A DNA stretch of 64,000 nucleotides. Source: JAFGNB01 sp050304135 (GTDB lineage Bacteria > Fibrobacterota > Chitinivibrionia > Chitinivibrionales > Chitinispirillaceae). The notes under the pieces were generated by a model that saw only the letters and a program-made list of their open reading frames with translations, was not told the DNA's origin and made no database searches. Positions 42,987-52,956 of the stretch are shown here, in pieces. Within the stretch, counting starts at the first letter, position 1, and each line of letters opens with the position of its first letter. Location of the stretch: the NCBI GenBank assembly GCA_050304135.1, contig JBNLDC010000074.1:1-64000 (forward strand). Direction: 5' to 3'. Made by a program: the position numbers and the translations under genes.

Positions 42987-45900
42987 CTAATTACCCGCAT
43001 GGTTTTTCCTTACGACACCGATTCTGACGTTTTCCTGTCCTTCGGAACCCTCGTCTTCCACTGTAACGACACCGATATAGGTTCCGCTCCCCACCTTGCG
43101 CCCTCTGCGGTTGGTACCATTCCAGTAAAAAACAACACCCCGTGTATCAGTATGGAACGGTGACGATTTCACTACCACATTCCCCACTTTGTCAAAAATA
43201 GTTATTCTCGCTTTTTCAATCACCAGCGAAGCATTCACATTCGCCGCATTCACGATACGTATAGCCGCAGCGGAAGTATCATACAAGGGGACATCGGGGT
43301 CCAGCGGATTAGGTTGAACCTGCACCACCCAGGACTGTATACGCTTGACTCTGAGTGCAACCCTCCGGTTAAGAGGACTGGCCTGCCACACGAGGGAATC
43401 CCCCACCGCTGATGCAGGATTGATATAAACGGAATCACCCGGCGAAGGGTAGCCATCACCTTCGACGGAAAGAACGTTGAACACCGACGAATCCGCCAGA
43501 AGCCACGTTTTGCTCAGGGAAAGCTTGTACGTCCCGGATCCGTTTTTCGGAATGAACAAGAGTGGATAGGGGTTGCTCCCCAGTCGTACCGCTTCCGAAA
43601 AAATCGCAAACAGCATGTTCATCCGGTTTCCTGACTGGTCCGGTACTCCCATTTCAAAAACCGCATCCACCAGGACCGGAGCCGCACTATCAGCGATTGC
43701 CGAGGTGCGCACTTCACTAACATCAGATAAAAACTGCACCTTGGCGAACATCGCACCGTCAGTTTTAATACCGGTTTTAGTAATAAATGTATCCGGCAGA
43801 GCTACCCGGACCGTCATCTGGTCGGCGCCATAAGTAATCGCCAAACCCTGCAGATTGTCCAGCCGTGCCATTCCCCAGGTAAGTGTTACCGATAAATCGG
43901 CAAGTTGCACCGGTTTTAGAAACTGCAGGTATACGGCCTCGACGATACCATCAGCATTCTCATCGACATACCTGCCACCGGTCAGCTGCGCAGGACGCTC
44001 GGGAATCATTACGGCACGGTTCAGAAGATGTGGAAGGTTACTTTTACGGTCGGCAATGGTCCCGCCTGCAACTCCCGGCACCAGGCGAAGCAGCTCTCCC
44101 TCCTGCGGCCGTATTCCGGAGAGGGAAGTCACAATGGCTTCCGTTTCAACAAAGACATCGGCGCCCTGATACGCGACGACGGTGAGTAGTATAGTATCGC
44201 CGGTAAGCGGCCGAACGAGCTGCAGATTTGCCCCCACAAGCATTGCCATGGAGACTTCTTCGGTAAAAGTCAACCGCAATGTATCGTAGGTTCCGGTGAT
44301 ATCCCGCGCCAGTTTCACCCGGCTCAGGGCCGGCCCAACACCGTCGGTGAAGTTTTTAACAATCCGCTTTTTTACTCCGTCAACCGTGATAACCATGACC
44401 ACCTGCCCCGAAGGTGTTGGGTCGACGGTTGTAATCGTCGGGAAGGAGAGTGAAAAGGTGGTCTGCTGCAACTGAATTGCAGTTGCTGCAAAGGGATACG
44501 TGACGCCGCGATACTCAACATATACGGAATCGAGCTGCTGGTTGACATGAAACGTATCGTTGAGGGTAACGGTCAACAGATCCGGAATAATGTCGGCGTT
44601 ACCGTCGTACATCACTGCCGTTGCAATAACCGGCCACGGTGGGGTGGCAACTGCGGTAACGGCAAGTGAATCCGGTTTCAACCCGGGGTTTCCCGGCTCC
44701 GATACCATAATAATGCTTGAACCAGTACCGATTTTTGTTATGAGCCCCTGCCAGTCAGTGGCTGATATCGCCTGCGCATTCGCGACCGTGATGTCGCGGC
44801 ATACCCACTGAACACCGGTGGCCCTGCGGATAAATTTACCGTTTTTATCCCGCACCACCGCATAAGCGACCGCGGTTTTCGTGCCTTCATCAAGAGTAAT
44901 CCGGACAAAGTCAACATCGCTGGTGGAATCGATAACAAGAGTATCGATAATGATATCGATATGGTCCGGGGGCGGTGGTTTGATTACCGTGTCACAGGAG
45001 ATCGCGATTTCGGAGCTGTCGGCAAACGGCGACTCCTTGTCGGCCGAAACCCACGCACGATTGACAGCCTGAACATCAGCTGCACCGGGGCAGGAACCGT
45101 CGGCCTTGACAATGAATTTGATGGAGCCCTTTTCGCTGATCTGCATTTTCGGAATTGACCAGCTGATGATACGATTGCCGATGATGGTTGGCTGCGACGG
45201 CAGCTGATCCGTTCCGTTAAACGTAACCTCGGCAATATTCACGAGTGAAAATCCGTCGGGGATGGTGTCGCGCAGAACCACATTGGTCACCTCACGGCCG
45301 GGCATTGGGCCGTTTCCTGCTACCCGGCGCCAGGTGTACCCGTCCCACTCCTCGACAAGGATATTATCGACGGTTTTGGTTGCGGTGGCGCACGCTTTAC
45401 GGTTCCAGTGATTTACGGGAATATCGGGCCGGTCGGGATCCGTCCAGTCATTGGTTACCGGGAAGTAATCATCTTTGTCATCCTGGCTGATGTCGGGATC
45501 CCACGACCAGGCATCCCCCCAATTGACATCCCGCCAGTCACTCGCGTTGAAAAACCAGACCAGCCGCAGCGGAGAGGTTCCACCGCGATGAATGCGCGCC
45601 TGTATTCCCCGATATCCGGATACATGACGATCAATGGTCGTGAGGTTTTCGACCCGGTTCGGATCGGTCGGATCAGAAAACTGTACAATCAGACGCTGGT
45701 TCCATTTCCCGCGTTCATCCTGCCCGGGAACAATCATCTCATGCACCAGTTTGACATCTGCTTTCTCGATTCCCTCCGTTATCGTCTGGGTAAATGCCCA
45801 GCCATTGGTGCAGCCCGGATCGCCGGAGATGCAGGTATGTTCTTCGTCGTAAATAAAGTAGGAAATCCGGTAATTGCCGAAATCGATGTACGCTTCGGAG

Positions 45901-48059
45901 GCATCGTTGTAGAGTCGTGTCCGCATGGTGTTCTTGGTACCGACAACCCCCTCACCCTGCACCTTGTCAATCTGGGAAAAGGAGAAACTCACTCCGGGGC
46001 GTCCACCGTTGATCCACCCGGCATCGGAGCTGTTTTCAAAGTCGACGGTAAACTCCACCGTTTCTCCCGGTTTGACCAGCGTTTTCGAAGCGGTATAATC
46101 ACAGAGCAGTGCCCGGCGCGCGATATCGAGATGATTGCGTTCCATCACTGCGGTAATGTTGTTCGGAAAGTCGTTTGAAGTCCAGCCGGTTCCGTTTGCG
46201 CAGGAGATACTCACTTTATTTCGGTACTGTTTTTCAGTCGCATTGGCAACGACCACCTTGAGCGTGGCCTTTCCGGTGGTGGGACCTATTCCGGACTCGG
46301 TTTTGAATCCCGGGAGGATTCCGACATTCCAGGTCACGGTATGAGAGGTATTATTATACACCCCACCATTTGAAGCTGATACAAATGAGAAATCCTTGTG
46401 CAGCGTGTCAACAACTACGGTTCCTGTCGCATCAAGCGATCCATAGTTGCGCCAGTCGATGGTATAGGTGATCGTATCCCTTTCGAATGCGAACGATTTA
46501 TCGATAGCACAGTATACCTTTGTATTGGCGGTAGGCCTTATGTTGGCCGGTGATTGATAACTGCCAGAAAGCACCAGCAACCCGAGCAGCCGGTACCAGC
46601 CGTGATAATAAAAGGGAACACTGGTGAGATAGCCGTCGCCGGGGGTCTCGACATCCCATTCGATTTCGATGTACCGATAAAGATCGGCCATAAGATCGAA
46701 ATCCTGCGATATTACCGCTGACGGGCTACCCACCGCCGGGAGCCAGTTGAGGAAGTAAAACGCCTCATCAGGGATAGAACCGTCAATTCCGGTATTGGTA
46801 ATGAGCGTCATCGGCCCCCAGTGATCGAACGGGTCGGTCCCCACACTGGCAACACAGCCGTGATTCCAGGGGGATTGCCGCCGGTCCCAAAGAAACCGGG
46901 CGTACCGCTTTGCCATATCAAGCTCATAAGTATTCGGGCCGGGTTCGACCACATGGGTGGCAGGGTTCCATGTTCCCACAGGTGTTCCATGCCAGAGATA
47001 ATTGAGGATTGTCCGCCAGCCGAGACGAAAATCTTCGCCCATGTTGCCGGTAAACTGAAACGTTGCGTTGGTCCCCGAAAGCGCCACATTTCCACTGATC
47101 GGAATATTTTTCGGATTCGCCTTGTAGAGTTCTCCGATAAGCCAGTCGGAAGAAGCCGCGGCTCGGCGGAACTGAAAAATGTTCCATGCGTACTTTGCGG
47201 AGTCCACCTCGGAGAGAAATTCAGCAAATGCATGAAAATAGGCCGGAGCAGTATAATCAAAATACTGGGCAGTCGGACCCGGTTGTTCAACCCGCTTCGA
47301 GATACCTATCTGTGCCGTATTTGCCGGAGTGGACCACCCGGAGAGTTCCGCCCACGAATCGCCACCTTTGAAATAACCGTCGAGTCCAATATCCCCGGAC
47401 AGCAATGCACCGCTACTGGGATACGTCAGGGTATCGGACAACCCCTTCAGAAAATCAATCGCCGCCTGTTTATAAGAAATCGGATTGCCGCAGGCGTCAT
47501 CAATACCCATGAATTCACCCCACTGCCGATAGGCAATAAGCAGAGCCAGTGCAATATCGACATCTCCGTCGGTGGCACTGTTTGCCCCGGCACCAGTCCA
47601 CCCCGGAAGCTGGCTGTAGAGATACCCCGGACTGCTCTCCTGGCAGTCACGATACCGTTTTACCTTGTTGAGGGTATAGTCGTGGATATAGAGCCACATG
47701 CCATCGAAGGTCGGCTTGTCTGCCATTGCCGCCGGCCCGAGTATCCCGTACCCGTCACCCTCGGAACACTGCGGATTGGACCTGAACCGGATATAATCAA
47801 TTCCTCCCACTCCACCGCCGGGTTTCTCTGCACGGTTTAAAAAAATCTGATAGGCGTCACGTATAGTTTGTTCCATCTCCGCGTGAGGAACACCGACGTT
47901 GTTATGCGTACCGACATTCTCAAAGCTGCCATCCCGGTTCACATACGGCTGGAACTGCGGAAATGGTGAGGCTGGATTGCCGGAATTAATATTAGCGGTG
48001 ACCTGAGCCTGAGCAATCGACACCAAAAAGGCGATAGAAATAATCACATTACGAAGCAC
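42987..48059 (-). CDS. large exported mosaic protein: GH8-type glycoside hydrolase, Ig/DUF11-like domains, FlgD-like C-terminus
   Basis: The GTG at 48059, with AGGCAGG before it, gives the signal peptide VLRNVIISIAFLVSIAQAQ; a TTG at 48092 is also open but lacks a Shine-Dalgarno sequence. About 1,690 residues. Residues about 35-470 are a family-8-type hydrolase: SEGDGYGILGPAAMAD carries the proton-donor Glu, and ATDGDVDIALALLIAYRQWG is the GH8 signature. A DUF11-like domain follows (about 505-620, FERDTITYTIDWRNYGSLDATG), then a second module starting ASKTLVKPGETVEFTVDFEN, then several long beta-rich domains. The last 90 residues (ITIFDKVGNVVVKSSPF ... FYWNGTNRRGRKVGSGTYIG) match FlgD-type Ig domains used as C-terminal regions of secreted FCB proteins. 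Likely a cell-surface or secreted beta-glucanase, cellulase or chitosanase; the substrate is open. Confidence 0.8.
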   Translation of the reverse strand: MLRNVIISIAFLVSIAQAQVTANINSGNPASPFPQFQPYVNRDGSFENVGTHNNVGVPHAEMEQTIRDAYQIFLNRAEKPGGGVGGIDYIRFRSNPQCSEGDGYGILGPAAMADKPTFDGMWLYIHDYTLNKVKRYRDCQESSPGYLYSQLPGWTGAGANSATDGDVDIALALLIAYRQWGEFMGIDDACGNPISYKQAAIDFLKGLSDTLTYPSSGALLSGDIGLDGYFKGGDSWAELSGWSTPANTAQIGISKRVEQPGPTAQYFDYTAPAYFHAFAEFLSEVDSAKYAWNIFQFRRAAASSDWLIGELYKANPKNIPISGNVALSGTNATFQFTGNMGEDFRLGWRTILNYLWHGTPVGTWNPATHVVEPGPNTYELDMAKRYARFLWDRRQSPWNHGCVASVGTDPFDHWGPMTLITNTGIDGSIPDEAFYFLNWLPAVGSPSAVISQDFDLMADLYRYIEIEWDVETPGDGYLTSVPFYYHGWYRLLGLLVLSGSYQSPANIRPTANTKVYCAIDKSFAFERDTITYTIDWRNYGSLDATGTVVVDTLHKDFSFVSASNGGVYNNTSHTVTWNVGILPGFKTESGIGPTTGKATLKVVVANATEKQYRNKVSISCANGTGWTSNDFPNNITAVMERNHLDIARRALLCDYTASKTLVKPGETVEFTVDFENSSDAGWINGGRPGVSFSFSQIDKVQGEGVVGTKNTMRTRLYNDASEAYIDFGNYRISYFIYDEEHTCISGDPGCTNGWAFTQTITEGIEKADVKLVHEMIVPGQDERGKWNQRLIVQFSDPTDPNRVENLTTIDRHVSGYRGIQARIHRGGTSPLRLVWFFNASDWRDVNWGDAWSWDPDISQDDKDDYFPVTNDWTDPDRPDIPVNHWNRKACATATKTVDNILVEEWDGYTWRRVAGNGPMPGREVTNVVLRDTIPDGFSLVNIAEVTFNGTDQLPSQPTIIGNRIISWSIPKMQISEKGSIKFIVKADGSCPGAADVQAVNRAWVSADKESPFADSSEIAISCDTVIKPPPPDHIDIIIDTLVIDSTSDVDFVRITLDEGTKTAVAYAVVRDKNGKFIRRATGVQWVCRDITVANAQAISATDWQGLITKIGTGSSIIMVSEPGNPGLKPDSLAVTAVATPPWPVIATAVMYDGNADIIPDLLTVTLNDTFHVNQQLDSVYVEYRGVTYPFAATAIQLQQTTFSLSFPTITTVDPTPSGQVVMVITVDGVKKRIVKNFTDGVGPALSRVKLARDITGTYDTLRLTFTEEVSMAMLVGANLQLVRPLTGDTILLTVVAYQGADVFVETEAIVTSLSGIRPQEGELLRLVPGVAGGTIADRKSNLPHLLNRAVMIPERPAQLTGGRYVDENADGIVEAVYLQFLKPVQLADLSVTLTWGMARLDNLQGLAITYGADQMTVRVALPDTFITKTGIKTDGAMFAKVQFLSDVSEVRTSAIADSAAPVLVDAVFEMGVPDQSGNRMNMLFAIFSEAVRLGSNPYPLLFIPKNGSGTYKLSLSKTWLLADSSVFNVLSVEGDGYPSPGDSVYINPASAVGDSLVWQASPLNRRVALRVKRIQSWVVQVQPNPLDPDVPLYDTSAAAIRIVNAANVNASLVIEKARITIFDKVGNVVVKSSPFHTDTRGVVFYWNGTNRRGRKVGSGTYIGVVTVEDEGSEGQENVRIGVVRKNHAGN

Positions 48060-48303
48060 TGTGCCTGCCTGGATAAGGGAATGGGACCACAATCACTGAT
48101 TTTCATTAATATATATACATTCGTGGATAAATGCGGTTCAGAGGTTTATCCTGTGCGCCGTATTGGTCTTCAGATTAGAGAATAGTATGATACCATTAAA
48201 TCCGGTACAGGCGAACCATCGACCTGGTGTTATGCTACTATACCGAAACAGGAATATTTACCGTATATTTCTGTTACTAACCAGAAGGAACAGTACTGTC
48301 CCT

Positions 48304-49182
48304 ATGCTCACATCGGAAAAAAACATCCGGAAATTCTTCAAAAAGTGCTACTGGAAGCTGTTAAATCAGCGATTTATTGTTCCCGTTGTTATCTCAACAC
48401 TGCTATTCTCCTGCTCGTTCCACACGAAGCTGCAAGAGCAGAAAGTGGAAAAGACCACCGGAATCGATCTCGAAAGCTTCAACCGGAACCTGCGGATTGC
48501 CGAAGAACTGGTTAACGACGATAAAATCGCCTGGAAATCCACCGACGCCATCCTCGCCGAACGAGTTTCACTGATCGACTCTCTCGACAGCACCTGGTTT
48601 GTCTGCAAGGCGGACAACCGGCGCTATGCGTATTACGGCCACTATGCGGCAGATGAAGAGATGTATTATCCGAAGTATGTCTTCGTTTCATCCGACGACA
48701 GTGTCGTGGAAAAAGTCGCTCCTGAGACCAACCCTGATGCCACCTTTTTCGCAAAAATGGTTACCACCGGGATTGGCTATTTCAAGACTATTGTCGACAG
48801 CCTGCAGCTTGAGATTCATTACAACCATTACATCCGGAAAGCACCCGGCGGAAGATGCATCATGTGGTTTTTTCCTGCGGGGTACGGCAACTACTGCGCA
48901 CAGGGTATTGAGGTCCGGATACACATCGATTCCGCTTCCGGAACTGTTGCCGGGCATGATGTGGACGGATCACTACTGCACTATTTCGAACTCGATAAAA
49001 GATCTGACCCGGTGGAACTCGACAACAGCTGGTCGGATACCCCTTCGATCGGCAATTTATTCTTTGTTCTGAGCAATCGCGAAAATTTCACCGACATGGA
49101 AATTAGCAACAGGAATTCAATCAGCCGATTGATTCGCTCCCCTGACGACGATACCTGGACGTGGGAACATACACCCAAATAG
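48304..49182 (+). CDS. putative lipoprotein of unknown function
   Basis: The frame is open from 48163, but the ATG at 48304 gives a lipoprotein signal: basic start (MLTSEKNIRKFFKKCYW), hydrophobic VPVVISTLLFSC, with lipobox L-F-S-C. No start has a strong Shine-Dalgarno sequence; GAAGGAA lies 13 bases before this one, so the start is uncertain. The mature protein of about 260 aa has no repeats and contains WFVCKADNRRYAYYGHYAADEEMYYPKYVFV and GGRCIMWFFPAGYGNYCAQGIEVRI. A beta-rich, soluble periplasmic domain is likely. I recognise no family. It is divergent from the GH8-type gene (about 244 bases apart), so the two may share a control region. Confidence 0.6.
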   Translation: MLTSEKNIRKFFKKCYWKLLNQRFIVPVVISTLLFSCSFHTKLQEQKVEKTTGIDLESFNRNLRIAEELVNDDKIAWKSTDAILAERVSLIDSLDSTWFVCKADNRRYAYYGHYAADEEMYYPKYVFVSSDDSVVEKVAPETNPDATFFAKMVTTGIGYFKTIVDSLQLEIHYNHYIRKAPGGRCIMWFFPAGYGNYCAQGIEVRIHIDSASGTVAGHDVDGSLLHYFELDKRSDPVELDNSWSDTPSIGNLFFVLSNRENFTDMEISNRNSISRLIRSPDDDTWTWEHTPK

Positions 49183-49189
49183 GGAATTT

Positions 49190-49219
49190 TGTAGGGGCTT
49201 AAAATTTTAAGCCCCTACA
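49190..49219. terminator. 30-nt perfect palindrome, likely bidirectional terminator
   Basis: TGTAGGGGCTTAAAA and its exact inverse TTTTAAGCCCCTACA meet without a spacer. It lies 8 bases after the lipoprotein stop and 48 bases before the stop of the convergent radical SAM gene. It is followed by direct repeats of AGCCCCTACAT. The stem is strong but the flanking T-runs are short. Confidence 0.55.
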
Positions 49220-49266
49220 TAGCCCCTACATAGCCCCGCCCAAAACAGGTACCCCCGCATTCCGGA

Positions 49267-50697
49267 TTATCTCCCGGAAATGTTTTTTTTATCCATTGAA
49301 CGCCGGTAGCCCAAAAATGCCGGAGCATTACGCAACAGCCGCCAGATACTATGCGGCGACTGCAGCAGCAGTTTCGGATAAACGTGGTACCGCATGAAGG
49401 GACGCGAGTAGAATTGCCGGTAGAACTGTGCCTGTTCCCGTTCAAGAGCTTCCCGGGACGAAATACCGTTCGGAATGAACACAAACTGCTCACAGTCGAG
49501 TTTTGACCAGTCGTTGTCAAATGCACCATGCTCGTTGATGGTGGTGGTGATCGGTGCACCGGGAAAGGGAGTGAAGGCGGTCATGTTCGCGTCTTTAAGC
49601 TTGAGGGAGAGCGCAAACGCCCGTGTAGCCTGAATCGTTTCCGGGGTCTCGCCCGGAAAACCCATCATGAAGAGTCCCTTCACCCAGAGACCACTCGTAT
49701 GCAGCAGTTCGACATCGCGGCGAACTGCATCAAGCGCGAGTCCCTCCTTGTGGCTGTCAAGAAACGACTGATCCCCCGACTCGATCCCGACCGAAACCAT
49801 GAAACAGCCGCCCCGCTTGAGCAGCGCTATAAGTTCGGCATCGATATGCCCGATCCGGACAATACAGTTGAATGAGACCGGCAGGCGTGCCTCGGCCAGT
49901 TTTTCGCACAACGCGGCAACCCGCCCGCGATTAAGCGTGAAGAGATCATCATAAAAATTGACATGCCGTACCCCGAATTCCCCGTGGAGCCATTTGATCT
50001 GCCCGAAGGTGTACTCCGGCGAGTTCCATCGGAACCCTTTACCGAACACCGAACGGTCGCAATAGGAACAGCGGTAGACACACCCCCGCGACGAGATTAC
50101 CGTTGCACCCGGATGGCGGGGATAACTGAAGAGCGGCAGCAGATACTTCCTGGGGAACCCTTCAAGCAGATCGTAGGCGGGATACGGCAGGGTGTCAAGT
50201 TCGATCGGATCTGCCTCACGGGTACCGTGAACGACTGCGCCGTTGTTCCGGAAATAAAGCCGGTCACAGTCGGTATCCCCATCCGCAAGCCGACGAAGCA
50301 CCTCCTCGCCCTCTCCGGCAATGAGGTAATCGATAGCAGGATATTCTTCGAGCAGCTGTTCCCGGCCCCATGACGCGTGTACGCCACCGAATACCGTAAG
50401 CACCTCCGGCTGCAACCCCTTGACAATACGGCAACAGTCATACGCATCAGGAAAACCGCTGGTGGTTGCCGAAAATCCTACGAGGTCGGGCTTACCGGCA
50501 ACAATGCGCTCCGCCAGCTGCCGGTTGTTCATCTGATAATTGAGCGCACCGTCGACAATCGTCACCGAATGCCCCGCTTTTCTGAGCACTGCAGCGATTG
50601 AAGCAATCCCCACCGGTGGCATGATACAGGCGACCGTCGCGATCCGCGGGCGCACACTCCAGGGATATCCCCGTGGCTGAACCAGTACAACCTTCAT
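49267..50697 (-). CDS. B12-binding-domain radical SAM protein 1
   Basis: The 476-aa product (ATG at 50697; a TTG three codons earlier is also open) has an N-terminal cobalamin-binding Rossmann domain (VVLVQPRGYPW, MPPVGIASIAAVLRKAGHSV, PDLVGFSATTSGFP, VFGGVHAS, about residues 1-130), then a radical SAM barrel with the C-x3-C-x2-C cluster motif in SSRGCVYRCSYCDRSVFG (about 200-220), GIESGDQSFLD and FMMGFPGETPETI, and a C-terminal tail. This is the BchE-like branch, with no DxHxxG cobalamin-His motif. Such enzymes do methylations, ring closures or hopanoid-type modifications; the reaction is not predictable here. It is the last of four genes on the minus strand. The upstream radical SAM gene ends 12 bases before it. 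Confidence 0.85.
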   Translation of the reverse strand: MKVVLVQPRGYPWSVRPRIATVACIMPPVGIASIAAVLRKAGHSVTIVDGALNYQMNNRQLAERIVAGKPDLVGFSATTSGFPDAYDCCRIVKGLQPEVLTVFGGVHASWGREQLLEEYPAIDYLIAGEGEEVLRRLADGDTDCDRLYFRNNGAVVHGTREADPIELDTLPYPAYDLLEGFPRKYLLPLFSYPRHPGATVISSRGCVYRCSYCDRSVFGKGFRWNSPEYTFGQIKWLHGEFGVRHVNFYDDLFTLNRGRVAALCEKLAEARLPVSFNCIVRIGHIDAELIALLKRGGCFMVSVGIESGDQSFLDSHKEGLALDAVRRDVELLHTSGLWVKGLFMMGFPGETPETIQATRAFALSLKLKDANMTAFTPFPGAPITTTINEHGAFDNDWSKLDCEQFVFIPNGISSREALEREQAQFYRQFYSRPFMRYHVYPKLLLQSPHSIWRLLRNAPAFLGYRRSMDKKNISGR

Positions 50698-50709
50698 AAC
50701 AGACAATTC

Positions 50710-52194
50710 CTATTGAGCGAGAAATTCCCAGAGTGGTCCCATGACATGCTTCGCCCGGAGGCGACGAATTACATTGAGCTGTTCCGGCGACGGATCTTTA
50801 ATTACCCAGCGGGGTGCCCGGCGGTGAAACGATTCAAGCAGCTCAGCGATTCGTTCCTTTCGCACGGTATTCGTTACATAAAAGAACGGTCGGAGCAGAT
50901 CGGTTGACCCGGTGATCACCCCTTCGGCAAGCGCATGCCGGTACAGTGCGGTCTGCGGGTAGAGCCGCATGCCGATGTACGGAAAAACAGCCGTTTTTTT
51001 GAGTCGGGTGGAATTCTCGAAAGCCTTCTCCAGAGTGGTTTCCGTCTCGCCCGGCCCGCCGCAGATCAGAAAGTGCGCATGCCGGACTCCGCAGGAATCG
51101 GCAAGATTGTCAACCGCGACGACATCATCAACGGTAAATTGTTTACCGTATGCACTCAGCACTTCGTCGCAGAGGCTGTCGGTACCGAACTCGATGTGCC
51201 GCAAACCCGCCCGGGCCATCAGGGCCATCAACTCGTGATCGATCCCCTTCGGTTGCAGAAAACATCCCCAGGTGGCGGTGACTCCCTTTTGCAGCAACGC
51301 TTCACAGACCGCGGCGACATGATTGTTATCAATATTGAACACTGAATCGACAATGAAAAAATAGTTCGCCCCCTTTGCCTCCAGTGCCGCAGCTTCCCCG
51401 GCAACGGCGAGCGGATCGCGCCTGCGTACCATGGAACCTTCTATCAGTGGATAGGTACAGTAACAGCAGGAGAAGGGACAACCGCGCTGTGTCTGCAGGT
51501 TCGCTACCCCGCTCTCCTCAAGATAGGCATTAAAGAGCGTTTCCGAGCGATACGAGGGGAGGATATCACTTCCAGCAACCGCTGCCGCGTTATTGCGACG
51601 AACCACCCCTTGCTCCCGGTAAACGAGGCCGGGTACCGACGAGAGGGCTGACGTATCGTGTTCACCTTTGACAAGCAGCGAAATGAGCTGCGGCATCGCC
51701 TCATCGCCCTCTCCCGCGATCCCGTAATCTGCACCTGACTGAGCGAGCAATTCTTCAGGAAAGAGTGAGTAGGCACTGCCGCCGAGAATTATCGGTGCAT
51801 CGGAAAGTTGCCGTAACCGCTGTGCCGCAGTCAGGAGTACCGGTACGAAATAGACCGTCTCATCAATCCGCTGATCATCGATATTGCGAAGAGACAACCC
51901 GATAAACCGGGGCTGCACTTCTGCGACGATCCGCCCGATTTGTTCGTCGTCATATCGTAAATCCGCGAGGGTTACTTCATGCCCGTACCGGCGCAGCGAT
52001 GCGGCTACATGCGACATCCCCAGGGGATAGACCGGATAGGGAGTTGAACATTGATTGACACTTATCAGCAGAATTTTTTCAGGCACAGGCAGTCTACCAT
52101 GAACAGGTTGCACATACGGGTTTACTACTCCTGAACTCACCTGCAGGAGGAATCTTGGAGAGGGTGTCGATTCGCAGCGCAACACCGGAATCAC
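50710..52194 (-). CDS. B12-binding-domain radical SAM protein 2
   Basis: The 494-aa frame (GTG at 52194; the core starts near PEKILLISVNQCS at about residue 38, and a GTG at 52113 is an alternative start) has the cobalamin-binding half (YPVYPLGMSHVAASLRRYGHEV, PRFIGLSLRNIDDQR, IILGGSAYSLFPEE, YGIAGEGDEAM) and the radical SAM half with the C-x3-C-x2-C motif in QRGCPFSCCYCTYPLIEG, HIEFGTDSLCDEVL and LICGGPGETETTL. Like its neighbour it belongs to the BchE-like class without a DxHxxG motif. The two proteins are clearly different from each other in sequence, so this is not a recent duplication. The order on the minus strand is DUF362, lipoate-ligase-like, this gene, radical SAM 1. Confidence 0.83.
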   Translation of the reverse strand: MIPVLRCESTPSPRFLLQVSSGVVNPYVQPVHGRLPVPEKILLISVNQCSTPYPVYPLGMSHVAASLRRYGHEVTLADLRYDDEQIGRIVAEVQPRFIGLSLRNIDDQRIDETVYFVPVLLTAAQRLRQLSDAPIILGGSAYSLFPEELLAQSGADYGIAGEGDEAMPQLISLLVKGEHDTSALSSVPGLVYREQGVVRRNNAAAVAGSDILPSYRSETLFNAYLEESGVANLQTQRGCPFSCCYCTYPLIEGSMVRRRDPLAVAGEAAALEAKGANYFFIVDSVFNIDNNHVAAVCEALLQKGVTATWGCFLQPKGIDHELMALMARAGLRHIEFGTDSLCDEVLSAYGKQFTVDDVVAVDNLADSCGVRHAHFLICGGPGETETTLEKAFENSTRLKKTAVFPYIGMRLYPQTALYRHALAEGVITGSTDLLRPFFYVTNTVRKERIAELLESFHRRAPRWVIKDPSPEQLNVIRRLRAKHVMGPLWEFLAQ

Positions 52195-52290
52195 TCTCCG
52201 ATACCCTTAAATATACTTCTCTGCTACGGGATTCACGGTAAACACTGGCTGGTAGCCTGTTAATGACTGCTATCCGTCTCCCGGGTACCA

Positions 52291-52956
52291 TCAACGGGAA
52301 GGTAACCCCTTTTTCCGCGAGGTTATACAGTCTGCAAGACGGTTATCGAAAAGCTCCCGGATTGACGCGGAACTGATCGAGCGGCCGGCGCAGGCAAGTG
52401 AGGTGCAGAATTCACGATGTGTTCTTCCCCCCCGATAATCGGGTTCACGGGGTGGATGTCTGAGGTATCGGTCAAGAAGCCCGAGATCTGCATCAACGAT
52501 CAGGCTCGACTGGTAGTAGTAGAGAAAGGGATGGTTACCCATGTACAGAGAGCTGCCGAGAATCTTCCGTCCATCAATGGCGAGATCACTGATACCGCAC
52601 CGGACGATTCCCTGGATTCCCTGATCCTGCAGCAGCGTTATCATGCAGTCGTGAATCAGGTCGAAAAGGGTGGTCGCCCCCACCCCCGAAGGCCGGTCGT
52701 CGACAATAACGGTGATCACCATTCCCGGTGCAAGTACCACCGTTCCGCCACCACCGCGCCGCTCATACACCGGTACCTCGTCTTCCAAACATCTTCCGGT
52801 GTAAATTTCCATCTCGCGCCGCAGCGACGGTCCACCGACCACTTCAACACGCTCCTGTTCATACGTCAACACGAATGGTTTGAGCCGGGATGCACCGTAC
52901 ATGAACAGTGCGTCATTTTTCCGCACTGTCCCCGGGAGTGCAGGAATGGTACTCAC
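52291..52956 (-). CDS. lipoate-protein-ligase-like (BPL/LplA/LipB family) protein
   Basis: The 221-aa product has the family signature ERRGGGGTVVLAPG (the RRxSGGG-type lipoyl/biotinyl-AMP loop, residues about 65-80) and SDLAIDGRKILGSSLYM with the lysine expected to hold the acyl-adenylate, followed by FLYYYQSSLIVDADLGLLDRYL. It lacks the C-terminal accessory domain of full LplA and matches the short catalytic type. The ATG overlaps the stop of the DUF362 gene by 4 bases, so it is coupled. No lipoyl-carrier gene (GcvH, E2 or LbpA) is seen in the window, so the acceptor is unknown. Octanoyl-, lipoyl- or biotinyl-transfer cannot be told apart by sequence alone. Confidence 0.8.
   Translation of the reverse strand: MSTIPALPGTVRKNDALFMYGASRLKPFVLTYEQERVEVVGGPSLRREMEIYTGRCLEDEVPVYERRGGGGTVVLAPGMVITVIVDDRPSGVGATTLFDLIHDCMITLLQDQGIQGIVRCGISDLAIDGRKILGSSLYMGNHPFLYYYQSSLIVDADLGLLDRYLRHPPREPDYRGGRTHREFCTSLACAGRSISSASIRELFDNRLADCITSRKKGLPSR

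Noticed and set aside
45408..46178. 256-codon plus-strand frame inside the GH8-type gene
   Set aside because: Antisense shadow of a long, well-supported coding frame; no Shine-Dalgarno sequence or family signal.
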